64,000 nucleotides of DNA from Manihot esculenta. Lineage: Eukaryota > Streptophyta > Magnoliopsida > Malpighiales > Euphorbiaceae. The stretch covers positions 2,294,001 through 2,358,000 of the forward strand of contig NC_035167.2 of NCBI RefSeq assembly GCF_001659605.2. The letters are read 5' to 3'. The translations under genes were made by a program, and so were the position numbers. The notes under the pieces are model-generated. The model was not told where the DNA came from. It ran no database searches and saw only the letters and a program-made list of their open reading frames with translations. Below, piece after piece: positions 10,770 to 21,700 of this stretch (positions are counted from its first letter, which is position 1; each line of letters opens with the position of its first letter).

Positions 10770-10890
10770 ATTCAAACTAAATAGTGTTTTATTTTTTCTT
10801 TGCTTAGTTTTGGAAGACGAATCATAATCAGTGTATTTTTTTCTTATAAAAAAAAGGTGTGATTTTAGTGTGGGAGTTTGTATCTTGTAA
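10770..10890 (+). pseudogene. Orphan 3' UTR of a B3 gene
   Basis: AGTGTTTTATTTTTTCTTTG... through TTGTATCTTGTAATTTTGTCAAT matches the 3' UTR of the B3 gene at 15075-15205. No coding part precedes it; a gypsy integrase scrap is there instead. It marks a B3 gene copy that has been deleted or overwritten. Confidence 0.65.
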
Positions 10891-10985
10891 TTTTGTCAAT
10901 TAATCAATTAATTTCATATACGTGTGTAATTCTATAGTTCCAGTGTGTGAAACTTGTGTGGAAGAGCCATTCGGCGAGTGCATAG

Positions 10986-12240
10986 TTACTTTGTGACATG
11001 ATCTAATATACCAGCATCAACAATCCATGCCTCTGTTTCAGTTATCATGGCACAATAAGCAAAAACCGAAGAAGAAACTTTATGATTGAAATGAGAGGGG
11101 TTGAGGTTATTACCAAAACAATCGGTTAGATTGTAAGAGTAGCCTAAATGTGAATTGACTATATTTATCACAGGAACTACTTTACCTTTGATCAACCTAC
11201 TTATCTCTTGCTGCAGTAGTTTGAGCTTTGCATTGACCTTTTCCATTTTGTTCAATTCAGTGGTGGCAACCGATTTAGCGCCTGCTAATGGTATTTTTGG
11301 GACTGATTCTATGTTATGATACTCGATGTGTGACATATGAGATGCGTATCTTGGTTTGAATGCCCCTGGATTAGTAAATTGTTTATTCTTGTTCTTGAAC
11401 CATTCTGGATAACCGATTAGCTTGAAGCACACCACTCGTGTATGTCCATCTAAATCGCAGTAATCACAATGGCCCTTTCTCGTGCCATATCTCCTGTAAT
11501 CACACATATTACCTTGAGATCAGACAACTAGGGTAGTAACCTCAGTATGCTTTATGAGGTTGGTTTGAACTTGCTTTTGAGACTATACTCGCAGAACCAT
11601 CGAGAAGGCATTGTTCACTGGCAATAATGGATCCAGAAGCAATACTTGGGGTTGAACCTAGTCGAAGGCATTGTTGAGTCCCATTAGAAATTTCATTAGA
11701 TGATTGGTAAGTTTCTCTTATCCATAACTGCATGGAGAAATCGGGACAATATTGGCTAATTCATCCAACAGTTGCTTTAATTTACTGTAATACGTCTTCA
11801 TCGAGAGATTCTCTTAGGAGATCGATGTTATTCTTTGCTTGATTTGATAAATCATCAGCCCGTTGCTCTCGCCATGTCGTTCTTCTAATTCGACCCAAAG
11901 TTCTCGAGTGGTGGTGGCATACAAGAAGCTTCCAACGAGATCCTTTGAGGTAGAGTTGAGAATTCATGACGTTACCCTGTAATTGCATCATCTCACTTCT
12001 TGTAATTTTCAGATCCATCTTTAGATTCAATAATTTTTTCTTCTACGAATGCGAGCCTGTTCTTAGCACCGAGAGCAATTTTCATCACGCGATTCTAGCC
12101 TCTATAATTAATGTCGTTTAATTGAATGGAAATGAGAACCATCGCCAGATTGTCATCTATAGTTTTGCAGCGTCAATGTGTTGTCGACGATTGTTTTGGA
12201 GACGCCTCTCGTCGGAGTTACTCTCTGTCATTTCTCGATC
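10986..12240 (-). pseudogene. Copia Gag, frameshifted (copy A)
   Basis: Minus strand. The C-terminal part shows a CCHC zinc knuckle CDYCDLDGHTRVVC followed by FKLIGYPEWF, a copia Gag hallmark for RNA binding. The N-terminal retrotransposon-gag part (around 11780-12030) lies in other frames, so frameshifts and stops break it. Compared with copy B it also has a ~37-base deletion near 10990. Confidence 0.75.
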
Positions 12241-12307
12241 TAGAGAAAATTTTCGGGACGAGAAAAAAAAGCTAAAGACTAAAGAGAAATAACCCGCTCT
12301 GATATCA

Positions 12308-12487
12308 TCTTATTTTGATAGAAAATACTTTATTTGTATTGAATACGGTATTGTGAAAAGTATTTTCAGTATATACAGAAAGTCTATTTATAAAATATCT
12401 AGATATAAAAGTGTGTTAAAAAATACACTAAAATCTACTAAATATGAATATACTAGAACTTTCTAGAACCCTACGAACATGCTACCA
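12308..12487 (-). repeat. Copia 5' LTR (copy A)
   Basis: 180 bp, minus orientation; starts TGGTAGCATG and ends ...TAAGA next to the primer site. Related LTRs: 31864-31985, 38670-38854, 55674-55851. Confidence 0.65.
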
Positions 12488-13960
12488 AGACCATGGGATG
12501 GCATAAGATAAAAGCATGCGCATATGAGTTTGATAACAACTCATAAAGATTTTATAGCGAAAACTTCCAAAAAGAAGACAATAATGTTATCTACCGACGC
12601 CGCCGAATCTAAGCAGTGAAAGAGTGTGGTTTCGCACGTACCCTTGCAAAAATTCAACCAACGTCAATCTGGCTATCTATAATTGATTGGGACCCACAGA
12701 TTATTATTATTACAATTTAGATATGGATTTTGATGCAAACATGAACTAACTTTACAAGTCAGAATAATATTTCTGTTCATATCTATATTTTCATGGATCA
12801 TTTATTGCTCAACTATGACATCTTGCTAAGCTCTATGAATTTATTTTATTTTTATTTTTTTTACAATTCTTACAAGTACTCAATTAATTACGAATACAGT
12901 AATTTAATTTAGAAATTTAATTTAAATAAATACCTACTGTTTTGTTATTTGATTAATTTTTTATTATTATTCTAAAATTATTGTTAACTCCCTTTTGTTA
13001 TAATAATATATAATTAACTATTATAATTTTATTTAATTTTATATTATTTCTTATCAAACTTATCATTAATTATTATTTTTTAAATAAATATTCATAATAT
13101 TCAAAATATGTTTTAATATTTAATATTTTTAAAATAGTGTAATTAAAAATTAATAAAATAAATTATAATTTTTAATATATGTGAAAATTTTATATTTAAA
13201 AAATAAATTTTTATAAAAAATAATAAACTATTATAATTAAATTATAATCATTAGTAAAAGTATATATTTAATGATATCATTATCAATAATTACAAATATA
13301 TCTTTTAATATATATTATTGGTTAATTATTTATAGTTCATCAATATGGAGTTGACTTTTAATAAAAATATTATTGAAAAATTTCTTTTTGCTATTATTGT
13401 AATATGCAAATTTATAAAAAAATTATTAAAATAATATAATATTTTAATACATAATTTATTATGGCAATTTATTTTTTTTTAAAGTATTCTAACCCATTAA
13501 AAATTATTTTCATATAATTTTAATCGTATAAATATATTAATAACTAAATGAAATAAATAAAAAAGCTTATAACTTAATAATAAAAATGATATATTAAAAT
13601 AAATTAAACAATGTGTGAATAACCTAAGAAAAAATTAAGCGAAGATTTGAAATCTTGAAAATGAAAAATAATTTTTTAAATTGAAAAATAATATAGAAGA
13701 TGAGAGACTAAATAATAAAACTATTTTGATAAATGGATTAAAGAATTTGAAATTATAAAATATAATGATGATTTAATTAAATAATTTTGAAATAAGGATG
13801 AGTTTGTAAATTTTTTAAATATGTAGGGATTTAATGATAATTTTGTATATTTAAAAAAAAACTACCTATATATCATAAAAAAATTTTAAAATTTCAGAGT
13901 GAATTTGTCCGTACCCAATGCTCTTCTACTACGCGTCTAATTTATCAAAAGGCTTTCAGC
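12488..13960. other. AT-rich spacer, duplicated at 31986-33026 and 55852-57240
   Basis: Non-coding and highly A+T rich. No gene, promoter or mobile-element ends recognised. Confidence 0.6.
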
Positions 13961-14399
13961 CACTCATTTTCACTTGCTGGTTTTTTCTTCTACTAAAGAG
14001 AAATTATACAACAAAATTTTGCCAATGCACGTCCTGTTTTGCGACAACAAGCCGCCGTCATTGACCAAATAAACGTCCATGATGGGGGCAGTAGTTGCAG
14101 TGCCAACACTAAGAGATACTGGCCATATACTAGAGTTTCTAAACTTTTCTCTCTTAAATCCATAATTCGATCGTTAAAAATATTTTACTGCTTAATAACC
14201 TAATCAGTGTAAATAAAATTTAATTTTAATTTAATGTACTAAGAATATCAAGCCATGAGCTTTCTTTGAACCTTCATCCAAGAATTATAGTGGGATTTGA
14301 GATTTTGAAATCTAGCTACCTACCTACCTCGGCCTGTTTCTGCTTTACAACATTAGCGGCCCCGTTGAAAGTGACAGTGACAGTGGTCATCCCTGCAAT

Positions 14400-14408
14400 T
14401 ATAAATAA
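14400..14408 (+). promoter_or_regulatory. TATA box of second B3 gene
   Basis: TATAAATAA about 119 bases before the ATG. A ~40-base insertion just upstream of it (14355-14396, GC-rich) is absent from the otherwise similar promoter at 57780. Confidence 0.6.
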
Positions 14409-14518
14409 GGGATTTCAAGCTGCAAGTTTCAATTCATATCTTTTTCTTTGTTGTTCTTCAGCAAATTAAGCTTTCTTCAAGCATATATATCAGCATTCAA
14501 TCTTTTCCAAAAGAAAAA

Positions 14519-14917
14519 ATGCAGGGCATCATCCCCATCAATGATCCAAACACAGTCGTGCTATTTAGCAAGCTGCTCACGAAAACTGATCTTGAGCTTC
14601 AGCTGATTGTTCCAAGCGATGTCCTGCAGAGATATCCAATTCTTGATCAAAATGGTCATGTGAGTAAGTTCATCATTTCATTCGATAAGAATGGCAAGCG
14701 ATGGGAGTTTCCCCTCGCCACCCGCAATACTGGTCCTCATCCAAAACCGACAGTTCCCCCAGCTTCTTGGCATCCATTTGTGGCGGAGTATGGTCTCCGT
14801 GCTGGTGATTCTGTGCTCTTCTATACAAGGCGAGACGACCTACCTGATAAGATACAAGTTAGAGGCTTGAGGAAAACTATATTATTCAGGGGAGAAGAGT
14901 CTTGGGTCGAAGTGTAA
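14519..14917 (+). CDS. B3-domain DNA-binding protein, small single-domain type (B3-II)
   Basis: A 132-residue intronless protein consisting of one B3 domain: LFSKLLTKTDLELQLIVPSDVL (residues 15-36), WEFPLATR (62-69), KPTVPPASWHPFVAEYGLRAG (76-96), DSVLFYTRRDD (97-107) and a basic C-terminal strand KIQVRGLRKTILF (111-123). B3 folds bind DNA through two basic/loop segments; the protein should be nuclear. The ATG follows a TATA box and an A-rich leader. It is 88% identical over 132 residues to B3-III at 57904, which runs 14 residues further because the TAA here reads GAA there. 16 codons differ in amino acid but only 4 silently. The promoter and 3' UTR are also duplicated. Its DNA target and expression are unknown. 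Confidence 0.8.
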   Translation: MQGIIPINDPNTVVLFSKLLTKTDLELQLIVPSDVLQRYPILDQNGHVSKFIISFDKNGKRWEFPLATRNTGPHPKPTVPPASWHPFVAEYGLRAGDSVLFYTRRDDLPDKIQVRGLRKTILFRGEESWVEV

Positions 14918-15860
14918 AAGCTTCACAACCAGCCTTGAACTCTCAACGGGCATGCATGAACCTGAGCCAGCTTCAATTTTTGAAGCTTTTAAGGTGGTTC
15001 CTAACTCCAAGGAGCCATATCTATCCTCTGTGTCTTAGTTTCAGCAGTTTGGCTATGCATGCATGCATGCATGGGCAGGTGTTTTATTTTTTCTTTGCTT
15101 AGTTTTGGAAGACGGATCATAATCCGTGTATTTTTTTCTTATAAAAAAAAAGGTGTGATTTTATTTAGTATGGGAGTCTGTATCTTGTAATTTGTCAATA
15201 AATTTGTATTTTGTGATTGAATTTTTTAAATTTTATGATTATTTATAAGAAATTATTTTTCAGTTTTTTAAGATCAAACAAGAAAGGGTAGATGATTATA
15301 CACTTACTTTTTATATATTTGTTTTTTAATTAATACGAAAATAATTGATCGTTGAAATTCTTTTTCTTTCTAGAAGATGAATGATGACATTAATTTATTT
15401 TTCTCCTTGTACGGCTACCCATCAATTACAATTTTCATATCATTCTTATTTTTAATTATTTTTTTTTGTTTTTTATCCATATTTTTTATTTTTCAATTAA
15501 TCTCTTTCTTATTATCAAATGTAAGTCAACTTTGTCATTCTGGTTTCAAATATGTCAACCTTATAGGACAATTAATAATAATAATATTTATCTTACAACT
15601 TATAAAGTGAATGATTTTGATTGGGCTTATCCATAACTAAGAGTCTATCCTTTAACTGGAAATTTTTGACATATATATTAGTGTGCATATATCAACGTGC
15701 ATGATTGATGTGTAGTCTTATAGAGGTTTTTGGACTTAAAAATAAAAGTGAATAATCCGGTGTAAATAAATTTAAATTAATTTGATTCGTTAAAATTTTT
15801 TTATATTTGTTTACGAATGAAATTATATTTATTGTATTTATTCACAAATGAAATTTTTTT
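14918..15860. other. 3' UTR and downstream spacer of B3-II
   Basis: The 3' UTR runs to about 15205 (ends TTTGTCAATAAATTTG, a likely poly(A) region). It includes a (GCAT)n stretch at 15053-15072. The rest matches 58560-59090 downstream of B3-III. The 60-residue membrane-protein gene found there is missing here; the sequence joins a truncated Tat LTR at 15861. Confidence 0.6.
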
Positions 15861-16382
15861 ATGTGCGTGCAGAGAAACTGACTAACATGACGTACACGAT
15901 AAATAGGATATGGGTTGAATCTACCAGTCATTTATGAGCCATCCGATCTGATGGGACTTGACAATGGATACCATTAGAATGACTATCCATTATATATATC
16001 CCTGATCTAGCCCAAAAAAGGGGTTAATCTCTTTTTTAAGAGTCCTTCCCTCAAAATCTCTCTCTTACACACATTCATAGAAGAACTCTCATAATACATG
16101 CCCTCTAGAAATCCTTTTTGAATGCTCCTTCGTCATTTATCTTCTTTTTGTATTAATGCGTCTCTAAAAATGATTCTAGATCTAAGTTGAGTGTCAGAGA
16201 GTCTCCACCGGAAGCACCCCGTAGACCCTTGTCCGTCCTTTCATATTTTGGAGGTTCCCTTCCTCAAGATCATATATGGAGAGACCTATAAGAAAATAAT
16301 CATGAGTCAACAAGCAATCCATGGAATCGAGCCGCTGTCCAGGTATCCGCATCTGGCCACCCCACCAGATCTTAGTTCATCA
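15861..16382 (+). repeat. Tat-derived 5' LTR, 5'-truncated (copy 2)
   Basis: Matches positions ~1083-1638 of copy 1. The front half is missing. A primer site (TTGGCATCGTTTGTGGAA) follows at 16384. Confidence 0.65.
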
Positions 16383-18291
16383 ATTGGCATCGTTTGTGGA
16401 AACGAAAGAGATTATCCTGTCGCCAGAATTTTCAAATAAAACCTGTAACGACCCGGAAATCCGACCCGTTACCGGCGCTAGGATCCAGATCGGCTTAAGG
16501 CCGCCGGGACCCGTAGCAAGCCTACATACCTCCTGTAAACCTGTGGAATCCCATACATAACAACATATACATGATCTGTAAAAATTTTTCTTTTCTCTTA
16601 TCCAAGCAAAACCTGTGCATGCACAAAATCATACATAAACCCCACACTGGAGTCCTCATCAAATACTCCAATGGGGTATCATCATCATACATATCAGCTT
16701 GGATAATCATGGTCATTAACATCATTACTCATTAAACACTCTGTACATAATGGGGATTCACACACCTCTAGGTCAAGCACTACTATAATCCTCAATACAT
16801 CATCAAATCATTCATTACATTACATGGTCATAAATACTCATTACATCATGTTCATGTCCACTACTATCTATTACAACATACATGACTTAACTTCACTCTA
16901 GCCGACTTCCTGATCTATCCTGTACCTGCAACTCTGGGGATAAAGGGAGTGGGGTGAGCTACTAGAGCCCAGTGAGCAGAATAATAAAACATCAATTTAA
17001 ATCATGCTTTCATGTATGCGCCATAACACAAACATTTCACAACAAGGATGAACTTGTCACCATTTAGCCCCTATCTTTCTTACTTATACATGCCGGGGGC
17101 GTAGAGCCGTAGCAGGCACACTCGGACTTCCATAATCTGTCATAGTGCCAGGGGCGTAGAGCCGTAGCAGGCACACCTGGACTCACATAGGCTATCATGA
17201 CATACAAGGGCTAATGGATCATTCAACATTCATCCACATCAACAACAAAGTATGCAATGCAACATATTCGTGAATTCTAATGCAAACAACCTAATATATC
17301 TCATGGCATTCATGATGCATGAATCATGCTAAAACATTTCATTAATTTGCTTTAAAACTTAAAGTTTATTCCACTCACCTCTGGCTAGCTCTGAAGAGAC
17401 TCTGAAGCAGCTGGCTCACTGCTGGGGGTCTCGGTTCCTCGGGTCCGAACCTACACAGGTGGACTCAAATGAGGGACCAAACATACATGAATATGACTCT
17501 AAAATACTCCCCAAAAACCCCCTAAAACATCCTGAAAACATCACATGAAAACATGCAAGAAATGGCTGAACAGGGCACTTTCGGCGGCAGGTTCGGCGGC
17601 CGAAAGTCCCTCTGCAGCCGAAAGTCATGCAGGTTCGGCGGCACTTTCGGCGGCCGAACCTCCCAGACAGAGACGAAACTTGAGTTTCGGGGGCAGGCTT
17701 CGGCAGCCGAAACTGCCTCCACAAGGGGGTTCGGCGGCCGAAAGTCACTTCGGCGGCCGAACCTGAGTTTCTGCCGAAGGGCAGAAACTTGGCTCCCTTG
17801 TGTCCACAGCCTCCAAAACGCCTCAAAACATGCATAAACTTGTTTCTACACATGCATACACGTCATACATCACACCTAGGGGTCTCAAACTATAATATAC
17901 CCCAACTACAACACTTCAAACAACACATTTCCAACATACATTGTTCAAATCACAACATAAACCCATAAACCTAACATATACCCTAACATGCATTTCTACC
18001 CATAGATCTTGCATAAAACTTATTTAAAACACATAAGGAGCTTAAGATCGGCTCTTACCTCTTGAAGATCGAGAGGGAGACGACCTAAACTTGGAGATCC
18101 ACGAAAATGAGCTCCTGAGTTCCCAAAGCTCCAAAACTTGTTTCAAAAGCTTAGATCTTCAAAACCAAGGGAAAACAAGTGAAAATCTTGAAAGATTTAG
18201 AGGAAGAACATCAAAAATGGGTGAGGGGCGGCGGAAAGCTCACCTTGGCCGAAAATGGGGAAAAACTCGCCCGTTTTCGGCTAAGGGACCC

Positions 18292-18298
18292 TTTTATA
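18292..18298 (-). promoter_or_regulatory. TATA box in gypsy element 1 3' LTR
   Basis: Minus-strand ACTATAAAAGGG, about 360 bases into the LTR. Four GCC-core palindromes lie 55-180 bases upstream of it. In this 3' LTR it would drive transcription out of the element into 16.4 kb and leftward. Confidence 0.6.
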
Positions 18299-18352
18299 GT
18301 GGCTGGCCAGACCACGTTCGGGGGCCGAATGTGCCTCCGCATGCATGCCATG

Positions 18353-18477
18353 TTCGGCGGCCGAACATGAGGTTCGGCGGCCGAACCTGGACTTCCCTCA
18401 CTCATGCTTTCGGGGGCCTAACGTGCCTCCAAAACGCATGCATGTTCGGCGGCCGAACTTGACTTTCGGCGGCCGAA
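18353..18477 (-). promoter_or_regulatory. Cluster of four GCC-core palindromes in LTR U3
   Basis: TTCGGCGGCCGAA at 18353, 18373, 18445 and 18465. On the minus strand each reads TTCGGCCGCCGAA and contains GCCGCC, the core bound by AP2/ERF factors. The first extends to a 19-bp palindrome ATGTTCGGCGGCCGAACAT. A regulatory role is inference. Confidence 0.5.
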
Positions 18478-18654
18478 CCTGGGTTTTCCTCCAAAGACTT
18501 TTCATGTAAAAACTCCTTTTCTTTCATACTTAAAACCATTAAAAACATGAAAACATTTCATGAAAGCATGGTTCTACCCTTCTAGAGGTCTCCGACATCC
18601 GAGATTCCACCGGACGGTAGGAATTCCGATACCGGAGTCTAGCCGGGTATTACA

Positions 18655-18670
18655 TTCTCCCCCCCTTAAG
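18655..18670 (-). other. Polypurine tract of gypsy element 1
   Basis: Minus-strand CTTAAGGGGGGGAGAA directly before the 3' LTR; it primes plus-strand DNA synthesis. Confidence 0.85.
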
Positions 18671-18760
18671 AACATTCGTCCCCGAATGTTCCTCGACTAG
18701 TACATAGCCTAACAACAACATAACATACACACATACATATAAAACACATAGGGACTAACC

Positions 18761-21700
18761 TTAAAAGAGGTGGGGATATTGCTGGAGCATGGACTCCCGT
18801 GTCTCCCAGGTACATTCCTCCAAATTGTGGTGGTTCCACAGGACTTTCACCATCGGGATTTCCTTGTTTCTTAACTTTCTGATCTGGGTGTCTATGATCC
18901 GTACTGGCTGTTCAACATAGGTGAGATCCTCTTGGATCTCTGCATCAGGCTCACTAAGAACCTTGCTCGGATCTGACACAAACTTCCTCAACATAGAAAC
19001 ATGGAAAACCGGATGGATTCTCTCCATCGAAGCAGGCAAGTCTAGCTTGTACGACACATTACTGACCCTCTGAAGCACCTCGAAAGGACCGATGTACCGT
19101 GGAGCTAACTTACCCTTCTTCCCGAACCGAACCACTCCTTTCATAGGAGACACCTTGAGCAAAACCAAATCCCCCTCCTGAAACTCTAGCTGTCTTCTGC
19201 GGATATCTGCATAACTCTTCTGCCGACTAGCAGCAGTCTTGATCCTCTCTCTGATTATGGGTACCACCCTGCTGGTAAGCTCTACTAACTCCGGACCCGC
19301 AAGAGTCCTCTCTCCTACTTCCTCCCAGCAGATAGGTGATCTGCACTTCCTCCCATACAAAGCTTCATATGGAGCCATCCCTATGCTAGCATGATAGCTG
19401 TTATTGTAGGCAAACTCCACCAAAGGTAGATGCTGCCTCCAAGAACCGCCAAAATCTAGCACACACATTCTGAGCATATCCTCTATTGTCTGGATGGTCC
19501 TCTCTGATTGTCCGTCTGTCTATGGGTGGAAGGTAGTACTGAAGTCTAATCTGGTACCCATAGCGTTCTGCAGACTCCGCCAAAACCTGGAGGTGAACTG
19601 GGGCCCTCTATCTGACACTATAGATACCGGGACCCCATGCAGTCTGACAATCTCATCTACGTACACCTGCGCCAACTTGTCCACAGAGTAACCACTCCTG
19701 ACAGGGAGGAAGTGAGCAGATTTGGTGAGTCTGTCCACAATCACCCATATGGAGTCCAATCTGTTGGACGTCGCCGGTAACCCCACTACGAAGTCCATAG
19801 CTATATTCTCCCATTTCCACTCTGGAATCGGTAGTGGATTCAACATTCCAACCGGCTTCTGATGCTCTAGTTTCACCCTCTGACACACATCGCAGGCTGA
19901 CACGAACAGTGCCACGTCCTTCTTCATAGCTGGCCACCAATACACTCTCTTCAGATCCTGATACATCTTGGTGGCTCCAGGGTGAACACTATACCTGGTA
20001 TTATGGGCTTCCCCCATAATATCTCCCTTCAGACCAATGTCATCTAGCACACATAATCTGTTCCCGTAGCGGAGGATCCCCTTATCATCAAACTTGAACT
20101 CATTACTCTGGCCTGACTGAACCGTTCTGGCTATCCTGACCAACTCTGGGTCCTCATGCTGTTTCTGAGCTACCTGCTCCAGAAACACGGGTGTCACTCT
20201 CATCTGAGCCACTAAGGCACCTGTGCCAGACAACTCCAACTGTAATCCCTCACTCATAAGTCTGTGGAACTCCTTCACCACCGGCCTCCTCTCTGCTGAA
20301 ATGTGGGATAGACTGCCGAGTGATTTCCGGCTTAGGGCGTCTGCCACAACATTCGCCTTACCCGGATGGTACTGAATCTTGCAATCATAGTCACTCAACA
20401 GCTCTACCCATCTCCTCTGCCTCAAGTTCAGTTCTCTCTGACTCAGGATGTACTGCAGGCTCTTATGATCTGTGAAGATCTCACACTTTACCCCATAGAG
20501 GTAATGCCTCCACATCTTGAGTGCAAAGATCACTGCTGCCATCTCTAGGTCATGTGTGGGGTAATTCAGCTCATGCTTCTTCAGCTGCCTAGAAGCATAA
20601 GCGATCACCCTCTCATTTTGCATTAGCACACAACCCAGTCCCACACGGGACGCATCACAATATACTGAGAAGTCATCATCACTTTTTGGCAGAGCTAACA
20701 CCGGTGCTGAAGTCAACCTCCTCTTAAGCTCCTCAAAGCTTTCCTCACACTGATCGGTCCATATGAACTTCTGATTCTTCTTTGTCAATTTGGTCATAGG
20801 AGCAGCAATCTTTGAGAAGTCCTGAACGAACCTCCTGTAGTAACCTGCTAAACCCAGAAAACTCTTGATCTCGATCACTGTGGTGGGTCTAGGCCAGTTA
20901 GCTACAGCCTCTACCTTCTTGGGGTCTACTTCAATACCCTGTTCTGACACAATGTGCCCCAAGAATGAAATGCTCCTAAGCCAAAACTCACACTTGGAGA
21001 ACTTGGCATACAAGCCATGCTCTCTCAAGGTCTGCAAAACTGTCCTCAGGTGATGGGCATGCTCCTCTGCATTTCTGGAATACACTAAGATATCATCTAT
21101 GAAGACAATAATGAAGTGATCCAGATACTGACTGAATACCCTGTTCATGAGGTCCATGAATGCTGCAGGGGCGTTGGTCAACCCAAACGGCATCACAAGG
21201 AACTCATAGTGCCCATACCTGGTCCTGAAAGCTGTCTTCGGTACATCTTCATTCCTTATCCTCAACTGATGGTACCCTGATCTCAGATCTATTTTGGAGA
21301 AACAACCTGCTCCTGCTAGCTGGTCGAATAGATCGTCGATCCTCGGCAAAGGGTACTTGTTCTTGGTAGTGACCTTGTTCAACTGTCTGTAGTCGATACA
21401 AAGTCTGAGGGATCCATCCTTCTTCCTCACAAACAAAACCGGAGCACCCCAAGGTGAAGTACTCGGTCGGATGAAACCCTTATCTACCAGCTCTTGCAAC
21501 TGTTCCTTCAGTTCTTTCAATTCAGCTGGTGCCATCCTGTAGGGAGGGATAGAAATCGGTCGGGTTCCAGGCATCAGTTCTATCTCGAACTCTATCTCCC
21601 TAGCAGGTGGTAACCCTGGCAGCTCGTCTGGGAAAATATCTAAGAACTCACTCACCACAGGCACTGAGGCGGGCTCTCTGACATGACTATCTAACTCCCT

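Larger units (their letters stand above)
10905..12487 (-). mobile_element. Ty1/copia fragment: gag, primer site and 5' LTR (copy A)
   Basis: Minus strand. The 5' LTR is at 12308-12487, a primer site complementary to initiator tRNA-Met (one mismatch) at 12296-12307, and gag at 10986-12240. Pol and the 3' LTR are missing. The left end joins the orphan B3 3' UTR. The same arrangement is at 30385-31985, and the full-length relative is at 38670-55851. Confidence 0.8.
16444..18654 (-). repeat. 3' LTR of gypsy element 1
   Basis: 2,211 bp. Holds a TATA box (18292-18298), eight copies of the 13-bp palindrome TTCGGCGGCCGAA (four at 17592-17761, four at 18353-18477) and a two-copy internal repeat around 17090-17190. 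Open frames inside it are by-products of the repeats. Confidence 0.95.

Noticed and set aside
15377..15610. Hydrophobic ORFs downstream of B3 genes (15377, 58686)
   Set aside because: T-rich DNA gives Phe/Ile/Leu-rich frames; the two copies differ by frameshifting indels (for example at 15435 against 58752), so no coding constraint.
17416..18462. Open frames of 60-145 codons in LTRs (also at 24977, 43871, 44009, 51465 and others)
   Set aside because: They are Arg/Gly/Pro/Ala-rich in several frames and strands at once, produced by the repeated TTCGGCGGCCGAA motif and GC-rich context. They are present in every LTR copy and show no protein family features.
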